Shown here: piece by piece, positions 33,064-39,519 of the stretch
Layout: every line of letters begins with the position of its first letter
Numbering within the stretch: position 1 is the first letter of the stretch
Origin: a virus
Length of the DNA stretch: 39,519 bases
IMG/VR virus record: IMGVR_UViG_3300021089_000011
Location: 1-39,519 of that record
Strand: one strand, 5' to 3'
Notes under the pieces: model-generated
What the model was told of the DNA's origin: nothing
The model's input: the letters and a program-made list of their open reading frames with translations, nothing else
The model's database searches: none
Position numbers and translations under genes: made by a program

Positions 33064-34254
33064 TTATTTGTTTTTGTTTTTAATTTTAAACTTGAAATCA
33101 GCAGTATTATCACCTAACACCCTTACTTTAATTCCACCAGCCTGTACCTCACCATGTGCTTGTCTGGGCTCCATACTAATGTTTTTCCCCCTTTCAACAC
33201 TTTGTTTAATAGCGTCTGATTTTCCTTGTTCGTAAAAATGTTTAGCGATTGCATCGGCATTATTTGCTGTGAAAAGTGATTTATGATAACCTTCAGCATC
33301 TTGCATAGTATTGTTTTCATCTAGAAACTTTCCGATAAAATTACTTATGCTACTTTGGTCCTCCACAATTTTTTCAGCATCCTGAACATTGTATCTATAT
33401 TTTTTATCACCGACGTTGTATTCAAAACCTTTGAAATTGTCGTTAAAAACATTGTTAGTTTTTTCTTTAAAAATAGAAATACGCTCTTCTGTACTTTGCT
33501 TGTTTTCCGCTTCCTCCTTGCTGTATCTATTAAAGAAATCAATCGCTTCTTGCTGCTCACTCGTGAGCTTTGAACCGTTCTTGATGTCTTCATAGTATTT
33601 GGATTTGTTCTCTTCCAGTTGAGTTTTAGCGTTGGCAACTTGCTCTTTTAACGCTAATTTTTTTCTTTTAATTTCTTTTTCATCATCTAAATCTTCATCA
33701 TAAGAAAATTGATCTTCCATTAGGAAGTTAATTTCCTCACCATTTAAATGAGGTTTTGATTGAGTATAGTATTCGCGTAATAGATCTTGATTGTCTAACT
33801 CGGAATAATCTTGATTAAGTTTAACGAAATCATTAATATCACCACCAGTTTCATCCATAAAACTAACTAGTTTTTGGATTCCATCAGGAAGTGGTTCTCC
33901 TTTCTCTATAGATTCTTTTACTACTTCTTTAACAGTTTCTACTATCTCTTCTGTTTTGTCTTCATTAGTTACTTCCTCTAAAGCAGGTACTCCTTCTTTA
34001 GTTGGTTCTACACTTTCTACTTGCTGAGGTGTAGGCTCTTGAGTAACGTCTTCTTCTACCTCTGTTGGTTTATCTAAACTAACCTTAGTTACAGATTGCT
34101 CTTCAACTACAGGCTTCATTGTCATTTTTTCTTTAACTTTAGTGACGCTGCCTTTAGTTTCATTACCGGTAGGTTGTACCTCTTGTTTTTCTTTTACTTT
34201 TAGTGACCCAGTTTCGTTATCCACGATTGGCTCTTCTTTCTTTTCTTTTGCCAT
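33064..34254 (-). CDS. Scaffold-like acidic protein
   Basis: A 396-residue protein between portal and capsid genes, the usual place for the head scaffold. Residues 1-130 are low complexity: E/K/V/T-rich, with P-T-x-E repeats, predicted disordered. Residues 130-300 form charged helices (Y-D-E-D-L-D-D-E-K-E-I-K-R-K-K-L-A-L-K-E-Q). The C-terminal part contains S-I-S-N-F-I-G-K-F-L, A-K-H-F-Y-E-Q-G-K-S-D-A-I-K, then a conserved end (G-G-I-K-V-R-V-L-G-D-N) and a basic tail N-K-N-K which may bind the capsid. No protease motif is visible, so cleavage, if any, would need another enzyme. Scaffold is the likely role; a capsid-assembly chaperone is the alternative. Confidence 0.62.
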   Translation of the reverse strand: MAKEKKEEPIVDNETGSLKVKEKQEVQPTGNETKGSVTKVKEKMTMKPVVEEQSVTKVSLDKPTEVEEDVTQEPTPQQVESVEPTKEGVPALEEVTNEDKTEEIVETVKEVVKESIEKGEPLPDGIQKLVSFMDETGGDINDFVKLNQDYSELDNQDLLREYYTQSKPHLNGEEINFLMEDQFSYDEDLDDEKEIKRKKLALKEQVANAKTQLEENKSKYYEDIKNGSKLTSEQQEAIDFFNRYSKEEAENKQSTEERISIFKEKTNNVFNDNFKGFEYNVGDKKYRYNVQDAEKIVEDQSSISNFIGKFLDENNTMQDAEGYHKSLFTANNADAIAKHFYEQGKSDAIKQSVERGKNISMEPRQAHGEVQAGGIKVRVLGDNTADFKFKIKNKNK

Positions 34255-34281
34255 AATATAATATAATAATAGTTAATAATT

Positions 34282-36672
34282 CTATAGTCCTAAACCAAAC
34301 CCTCCTAATGTATCATTACCTGCGGACTCAAAGTTTTTAGGTGGTTTTTGATTGTTTCTTTGATCAATCAACTCGGACTGTTGAGTTGCTTGTATTTTTG
34401 TTCTTTCGTCTTTTCTGTTTTCCTTTTCACTATCTCTTCCTTGTACACTCTTAACCTCTTGACTCTTTAGCTGCATATTATATTGGAACTCTAGTTCCAT
34501 CAACTGTTTCTTTATTTCACCCTCGTGAGACAATGATTGAGCCTTCATTTGTGATTTTGCTTGCTCTAATTGAATTTGACTTTGAGTTAAAGCTTGTTGT
34601 TTTTGAACTTCAGCTTGTGCGGCAGCTTGTTGTTGTTGTGCGTTTGCTTGAGCTTGAGCTTGAATATTCTCTTGTTGCATTTGTTGATCTCGCTCCATCT
34701 TTTTCTTTCTTCTAATCTTCAACACTTGGTTAGCGAGTTTTACGCTTTTAATCTCCCTTATATCAATTGCATCTTCAAGGTCAACAGAACCTTGTTGTAG
34801 TGCCACTTGAATATTATTTTCAAGTAATTGTTGTTCTTCTTCGTCTGGAGCTAACTCTATGAATATCCCGAAATCATATAAATGTAGATCGCTTATTTCT
34901 TTTAAAGTAGCGACGTTATGCATACCTATACTTCTAGTAAACGCGCTTGCGGTGGGAGAGTATTCTAGTATATCAGATATTCTAAGCGATAAGCATTCCG
35001 CGACCTCTGCTGTTAAAAACAGTCCACTTTGCAATATATGTCTTGTTGCTACGTTTGAATTTGCGGCCGCCAACTTTTGTATACCCACTAAAGAGTATTT
35101 ATCTGGAACACTCCCGTCTCTAGCCTCGTTTAAACCGGTGGTATCTCTTATCATTTGTAGGTAATAATTATAATTACCGATTAGAGCTTGCATTTTATTA
35201 CCAGCACCTTGCCCGCTATGTATTTCTTGAATTGGTATTTTACCTGGATTTTGATCTCCTTCTGAAGTGAAACTTCGTCCTATAACAGAACCAGTTTGGA
35301 AATACATATTCAAAGCTTCTTGGGGATTATAGTTTGTTCCGTTACCTAAGTCAATTTCAGCTAAACCATCAGCGTCTAAATAAACACCATCAGGAACCAT
35401 TCTAGACAAAACTTGTTGCAACTTTAAATGAGTTAACTGTATCATGTCAGCAAAACCAGTTATTCTACTTACAAGTGATTCTATACGTCCTTCATACATT
35501 CTTGGAGCTACTATAGAATAATTCATTTTAACCTTAGTATAGTCACTTTTAGGGCGCATCATATTTTTAGCCATCTCCCATTTAAGCAGTCTATCAGTAC
35601 CAAGAATCATAGCCCCATCATACAAGCACTCTATAGATCTAGCCACTTTACTATATCCACCCTCCATTCCCTCTGGTGGGTTGAATTGATCGTCTTTTTC
35701 TATTGTCTTTTCTGCACCACTACCAGTTTCTTTAACTTTATACACCTCATTCATATAAGTTTTATAGTTAAAATATAATACTTGAACAGCGTTGTTATCT
35801 TCTTCTTGTCTAGTGTTGTAATTATTTCTCTTTAAAGTTTTTTTATTCAGTATTTCCTCAAGATCTTCCTGTTCTAGAAACGGAAATTGCTTAACCAACT
35901 CGTTTATAGGAATAGTTTTAACTTCACCAACATAGTATATATCATCAAAATAAGGGGAGTCAGTATGAGAATAGACTAGGTTAACAGGATCTACATAATC
36001 TATAACAACTCCTTCAGAAGTGTTGAAGGATGTTTTAACAGCGCCAATACCTATAGTTGCTAGATCATAATAATAACGTTTTCTAATTAAATCATAATTA
36101 CTACCCTCGAATAAAGTGTTTAACGCTTGTTCTTCCGCTAACTCAATACTTTGTTTATATGTAAGCTGCATGTGTAACTTTAATTCTTCTTCCGTTTCTG
36201 GGAGATCTTCTGGATCACTACTATATAAATTAACACCAAAAGCTTCTTGAGCATAATCGTTCAATTCTTTTCTACGCATATCTTTTAATATAGCGTTCAT
36301 ATAGTTAGTTCTCTTGTTGATACCAGATGGGTCTTGAGAGTATGCTTTTATATCATAATTTCTCTGTGTCATTCCATTTACTAGAATATCCACGAACTTA
36401 GGTATGATTGGAACTGGTTTCCAATCTAAATTTAAATAGGACAAATCACCGTTTATAGATAACTCATCCTTATACTTTTGGATAGATTGTTCGCCTCTAG
36501 CGTACAATCTTAAATTGTGAAAATTGTTGTTATTATTAGTCCATCTACTAGAATTACCATCAAACCACTCTGCCTCAATAGCTTTTCCAACTTTTAAACC
36601 ATACTCATAGCTAGTTTTTTCAACATCGCTTACTACTTGACTAGGAAATTGACGGTTTGTATATATTGCCAT
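34282..36672 (-). CDS. Portal protein
   Basis: A 796-residue protein immediately downstream of the large terminase (3 bases). The core (about 50-620) has features of phage portals: N-R-L-Y-A-R-G-E-Q-S-like opening (L-R-L-Y-A-R-G-E-Q-S-I-Q-K-Y at 52-65), D-L-A-T-I-G-I-G-A-V-K-T at 204-215, D-Y-V-D-P-V-N-L-V-Y-S, and a long helix with T-H-L-K-L-Q-Q-V-L-S-R-M. The C-terminal ~150 residues are a Q/A-rich coiled coil (about 660-750; Q-A-Q-A-Q-A-N-A-Q-Q-Q-Q), comparable with the barrel extension of podovirus-type portals that reaches into the head. It should form the 12-fold vertex through which DNA is packaged and ejected, and should bind terminase and the ring proteins encoded further on. Length is at the upper end for portals. 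Confidence 0.72.
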   Translation of the reverse strand: MAIYTNRQFPSQVVSDVEKTSYEYGLKVGKAIEAEWFDGNSSRWTNNNNNFHNLRLYARGEQSIQKYKDELSINGDLSYLNLDWKPVPIIPKFVDILVNGMTQRNYDIKAYSQDPSGINKRTNYMNAILKDMRRKELNDYAQEAFGVNLYSSDPEDLPETEEELKLHMQLTYKQSIELAEEQALNTLFEGSNYDLIRKRYYYDLATIGIGAVKTSFNTSEGVVIDYVDPVNLVYSHTDSPYFDDIYYVGEVKTIPINELVKQFPFLEQEDLEEILNKKTLKRNNYNTRQEEDNNAVQVLYFNYKTYMNEVYKVKETGSGAEKTIEKDDQFNPPEGMEGGYSKVARSIECLYDGAMILGTDRLLKWEMAKNMMRPKSDYTKVKMNYSIVAPRMYEGRIESLVSRITGFADMIQLTHLKLQQVLSRMVPDGVYLDADGLAEIDLGNGTNYNPQEALNMYFQTGSVIGRSFTSEGDQNPGKIPIQEIHSGQGAGNKMQALIGNYNYYLQMIRDTTGLNEARDGSVPDKYSLVGIQKLAAANSNVATRHILQSGLFLTAEVAECLSLRISDILEYSPTASAFTRSIGMHNVATLKEISDLHLYDFGIFIELAPDEEEQQLLENNIQVALQQGSVDLEDAIDIREIKSVKLANQVLKIRRKKKMERDQQMQQENIQAQAQANAQQQQAAAQAEVQKQQALTQSQIQLEQAKSQMKAQSLSHEGEIKKQLMELEFQYNMQLKSQEVKSVQGRDSEKENRKDERTKIQATQQSELIDQRNNQKPPKNFESAGNDTLGGFGLGL

Positions 36673-36675
36673 ATT

Positions 36676-38892
36676 TTATTTTTCTATTATTTTTGACACG
36701 TTACCTCTATTTGCATACTTAGAGATATGTATGTTTAACTTCGGTTTTTCAACCTTTGCGTTCGGAGCGTATAAATGTCTGTTGTTTGCCATTATAGCCA
36801 AACCAGAACTTATTGATGCATCAAACTTTGTCCTTTTGTTTATATCGAATCTACTCCAATCGTTTAACAATTCATTGAAATATAGATTTCCAACACTCCC
36901 ATCTTGTTGTAATCCAACGTGGCTTTGTATGTACATCTCAATCGCTGCCGCGTGAGCTTGTTTAATATCTTCTGAGGAATTAGGTATTCCACCTACTTCT
37001 TTTTCTGCAACAGATAATTTGTTCCAAACTTTGTCAGGTCTATTCATACTAAACCCCCTGTATCCTCTTCTTCTTAAATAATATAATAATCTGGGTTTAT
37101 TATTCTCCGCTAATATTGGCATGCCATAAAAAACTATTGCCATCAACATGTCTTCAAAAAACATCTCAGCAGTTGGCGGTCTTGATAAGTACTCTAAAAA
37201 GAAACTATTCGCAGGAGCGTCTTCCATGCTAAATTTAGTTAAACCGTGTAGAGCTCCTTTAGATCCTTTTCCATCTACCGTTCCCGATATATCATAACTA
37301 TCACAACCAAAAGCACCCATATGTTCGTTGCCAGGATACTTAATACCGTTTTTTAACACTATTTTATTTTGCAAATGTACCGGTGGAACCCAACTAACCT
37401 TAAACCTTCCTTTTGGATCTGGATAAAATATAACTTGAGAATCCTTAATTCCATTCACCCATTGAAAATTACCAGTTGTAACTCCTAAGGTTCTAGACAT
37501 CTCTTCGTTATAATCTATTTGCTCGTATATTTTAACAAGATTGAATATACTATTTTTACTCTCATCTCTAAACGCGTGTTCTGTCGTTCTTGGAAATTGG
37601 CGATAAAACTCATTTAAAGCGTCGTGGTCTCCTTTCAAACCATCAACCTCGTTTTGCCAATTATCTATTACACCTACGTCTATTAATTCACCGTCTGGTG
37701 CGAATCTATCGATATCAGGAGTATTAAAGACTGGAACTCCATGCTCGTCAATAAAGCCTTCATAGTTCCATTCCATTGGGATAAAAAGAGAGTATAGACC
37801 AGACTTTGTCTGACCATTTCTATTTCTTTTTGTGACATCTGAGGCATTGTATAGTTTTTTAAAATTCTCTCCACCTTTATCTAAAGCATTTGAAGTTGAG
37901 CCCATCATACATTTACCAATAATTCTACTACCTAATCGTAAACATGTTTTTGTAACTCTCCAGTTATTTAAAATATTATCGGGTCTCTCCCACTTACCAG
38001 ATTCATCATGTACTAGCAACGCTAGTTTCTCACCATCATAACTATTGTCTCCAGTGTTCTTCCAGTCAATCGTTGTATCTAAGCCTTCCATTTCCTCCAT
38101 ACCATCTGTAGCTGACATCTTTTTTCTTGTAAACTTACTAGCAGGCACTCTATAAGCAAGTTCAGATTTAGGACGATCCATACCGTCTTGGATAGGTTTA
38201 AAAAAGAAAGGATAATTAATTGATATAGGAACCACTTTGTCCGTAAACATCTTCTTTGCATCTGCACCAGTTTTAGACAATATACCATATCTGCTATCAC
38301 TCGCAAGAGTAGCTAAGTTAACTGTTTCTGCTGATGACATGAAAGAAAATCCAGAACGTCTATTTTTAAGGTAACACATCCCGTAACATCTTTTATCTGC
38401 TTTACAAGCTTCCCAGAATATATAGAACAATCTGTTTGCCTCTCTAAAATCTGGAGCACCTACATCAATCTTGCTCCATTGTAAGTACATGTACTGCGTA
38501 CCTGTTATCCAGGTTGGTTTACCATTATTCATAAACCAGAATCCTTCCTCCCTTCTTTTAAATTCTTCGTCTATGTAATCGTACCATTTTTCTTTACTGC
38601 TTTCCGGATAGTTTCTCCAATCGAATATATTTTTAATTCTTTTTAACTCCTTGGGGTACTCGAATTTCACCCATTTGTTCTTCGGATCTTTGTATACTTC
38701 TTTAGGAGCTTTTGGTAGCGCAATAACTAGTCCTTGTATTTCTATTATCTCACCTATCTGCCCGTTTTGAGATAACACTATAATATCGTGTTCTTTGTTG
38801 TAACCGTACTTCCATTTCTTACCCTTGTTAAGGCGACTGATCGTCGTTTTCTTAACTGGCTCAACTGTCTTAACTAAACTTTGCTCGTACAT
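36676..38892 (-). CDS. terL: Terminase large subunit
   Basis: A 738-residue packaging ATPase/nuclease that drives DNA into the head and cuts it. The N-terminal ~130 residues include the block W-I-T-G-T-Q-Y-M-Y-L-Q-W, well known from terminases of marine and crAss-like phages. The ATPase has an atypical Walker A-like region (R178-R-S-G-F-S) that lacks the usual G-K-(S/T), and a Walker B with catalytic acid at L-A-L-L-V-H-D-E-S-G-K-W (about 290-300). A nuclease-type acidic site is at 531-534 (F-G-C-D-S-Y-D), with further acidic residues downstream (for example F-F-E-D near 580). The start overlaps the stop of the preceding small gene (TAATG), indicating coupled translation, as is common for small and large terminase subunits. 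738 residues is longer than usual (about 450-600), mainly from the N-terminal extension. Confidence 0.85.
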   Translation of the reverse strand: MYEQSLVKTVEPVKKTTISRLNKGKKWKYGYNKEHDIIVLSQNGQIGEIIEIQGLVIALPKAPKEVYKDPKNKWVKFEYPKELKRIKNIFDWRNYPESSKEKWYDYIDEEFKRREEGFWFMNNGKPTWITGTQYMYLQWSKIDVGAPDFREANRLFYIFWEACKADKRCYGMCYLKNRRSGFSFMSSAETVNLATLASDSRYGILSKTGADAKKMFTDKVVPISINYPFFFKPIQDGMDRPKSELAYRVPASKFTRKKMSATDGMEEMEGLDTTIDWKNTGDNSYDGEKLALLVHDESGKWERPDNILNNWRVTKTCLRLGSRIIGKCMMGSTSNALDKGGENFKKLYNASDVTKRNRNGQTKSGLYSLFIPMEWNYEGFIDEHGVPVFNTPDIDRFAPDGELIDVGVIDNWQNEVDGLKGDHDALNEFYRQFPRTTEHAFRDESKNSIFNLVKIYEQIDYNEEMSRTLGVTTGNFQWVNGIKDSQVIFYPDPKGRFKVSWVPPVHLQNKIVLKNGIKYPGNEHMGAFGCDSYDISGTVDGKGSKGALHGLTKFSMEDAPANSFFLEYLSRPPTAEMFFEDMLMAIVFYGMPILAENNKPRLLYYLRRRGYRGFSMNRPDKVWNKLSVAEKEVGGIPNSSEDIKQAHAAAIEMYIQSHVGLQQDGSVGNLYFNELLNDWSRFDINKRTKFDASISSGLAIMANNRHLYAPNAKVEKPKLNIHISKYANRGNVSKIIEK

Positions 38893-39167
38893 TACTTAGA
38901 TCTACCTTCTGCGAATCCTCTAAAGACTTTTTCCTTTGCCTCTTCAAGTGTTTTACCCTCAAGCAAGTCTTCTTCTTCTTTAATTCTGTTAAGTATCTCA
39001 AATGCGTCAAATATAGCTAGTTTTTTAGTAGCCGCGGCATTCTTAAGTCTATCTGCTGATATATCATCGTCTGAATCAACGATTGCTTCCTTCGCTACTT
39101 TAATCAGCTCTTCAACTGCTTTGTGCCCAGCTTGGATTATATTCTTCTTCGTTTCCTTGATGTTCAT
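38892..39167 (-). CDS. Putative terminase small subunit
   Basis: A 91-residue helical protein starting at M-N-I-K-E-T-K-K; an upstream in-frame ATG at 39254 is less likely because it lies deep inside the preceding gene. Residues 10-35 form a charged helix, and 45-70 carry L-K-N-A-A-A-T-K-K-L-A-I-F-D-A-F-E-I-L-N-R-I, a coiled-coil helix of the type seen in small terminases. Its TAATG overlap with the large subunit and its size fit a small terminase that recognises the packaging site and regulates the large subunit. No clear helix-turn-helix is visible, so the call rests on place, size and helical character. The first 56 bases overlap the end of the upstream gene in another frame. Confidence 0.48.
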   Translation of the reverse strand: MNIKETKKNIIQAGHKAVEELIKVAKEAIVDSDDDISADRLKNAAATKKLAIFDAFEILNRIKEEEDLLEGKTLEEAKEKVFRGFAEGRSK

Positions 39168-39519
39168 ATTTGATTGTAATAAAATTAGATAAAACTCGAA
39201 ATAGCCTCTCGCCATCAACGATAAACTCATATTCACTATTTGGTCTAAAACCAACTAGTTCGTTAACTTCAACTGTACCGTCAGAATACTTGACAATACC
39301 CTGTAAAGGTTTTTCAGATTCAATGTTAAACTGATCTGTGGCTTTTAGAGGCATCACAAAGCAATATCCTTTTGGAGCTATCCACTTGTCTTCTTGTTTG
39401 TACAAAAAGATTTGTTCGTGGTTTATGAGATAAGTGTCTTCGTTAAAGTAAGCCTTACTGTTTCTTTCTACACCTTTAACATCATTCCATCTTCTAAAAA
39501 CGTTGTGGTGTACTATAAC
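39112..39519 (-). CDS. GroES/gp31-like conserved phage protein, 5'-truncated
   Basis: The reading frame is open to the window edge, so the start is missing; 135 residues can be read. An internal TTG near 39405 is not the real start, because the frame continues upstream with V-H-H-N-V-F-R-R-W-N-D-V and R-N-S-K-A-Y-F. The C-terminal half (P-N-S-E-Y-E-F-I-V-D-G-E-R-L-F-R-V) resembles the co-chaperonin pattern of small beta-barrel subunits such as phage T4 gp31, where a 'dG-x-x-(L/Y)-x-x-x-x-x-x-I' strand closes the barrel, and the whole protein reads like a conserved marine phage protein that I associate with that fold. If correct, it would help host GroEL fold capsid protein. It overlaps the next gene by 56 bases. 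The fold call is tentative. Confidence 0.45.
   Translation of the reverse strand, partial: VIVHHNVFRRWNDVKGVERNSKAYFNEDTYLINHEQIFLYKQEDKWIAPKGYCFVMPLKATDQFNIESEKPLQGIVKYSDGTVEVNELVGFRPNSEYEFIVDGERLFRVLSNFITIKYEHQGNEEEYNPSWAQSS

Noticed and set aside
39168-39254. 29-residue N-terminal extension of the putative small terminase
   Set aside because: It lies within the coding part of the preceding gene in another frame, and the downstream ATG at 39167 gives a protein that is fully helical and charged, as expected.

Overview
The window is the virion-structure, packaging and lysis region of an AT-rich, tailed double-stranded DNA phage that most likely infects a marine Bacteroidota (Flavobacteriia-like) host. 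The host inference rests on several independent traits. Two phage proteins carry signal peptides whose predicted cleavage leaves Gln at +1 (the Bacteroidota 'Q-rule'). A small plus-strand gene encodes an Hc1/histone-H1-like protein of the type common in flavobacteria. The giant tail protein ends in SprB-type adhesin repeats. Start codons are preceded by A-rich leaders without Shine-Dalgarno motifs. No integrase, repressor, replication gene, tRNA or CRISPR array is visible, so this is part of a larger genome cut at both ends.

Except for the histone-like gene (51-245, +), every gene is on the minus strand and transcription runs from right to left. At the right edge are a truncated GroES/gp31-like protein, a putative small terminase and the large terminase. 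The head module follows: portal, scaffold-like acidic protein, major capsid protein with an intrinsic terminator directly after it, a conserved 287-residue protein and a 62-residue CGCG protein. Then come two connector/ring-type proteins, a 2863-residue nozzle ('muzzle') protein, a 771-residue Ig-like virion protein and three smaller virion or ejection proteins, ending in a 3212-residue giant internal protein. No tape-measure, sheath, tube or baseplate gene is seen, so a podovirus-like particle is the best reading. The order (terminase, portal, capsid, ring proteins, nozzle, giant cargo) recalls crAss-like phages, but this is an inference from layout only.

The left 5.7 kb is the most unusual part. 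Four tightly packed genes encode two coiled-coil/single-membrane-helix proteins (holin- or spanin-like), a secreted or lipid-anchored thioredoxin-fold protein without its CxxC, and an outer-membrane beta-barrel-like protein. They are followed by three divergent paralogues of a ~120-145-residue virion-type protein, one more appendage protein, a tail or head fibre and an M15-type endolysin. The endolysin converges on the histone-like gene across a probably bidirectional terminator.

Working model: the right part builds and fills the head, the middle builds the nozzle and the ejected proteins, and the left part supplies surface appendages and acts on the host envelope (lysis, and possibly remodelling by the phage-encoded outer-membrane protein).
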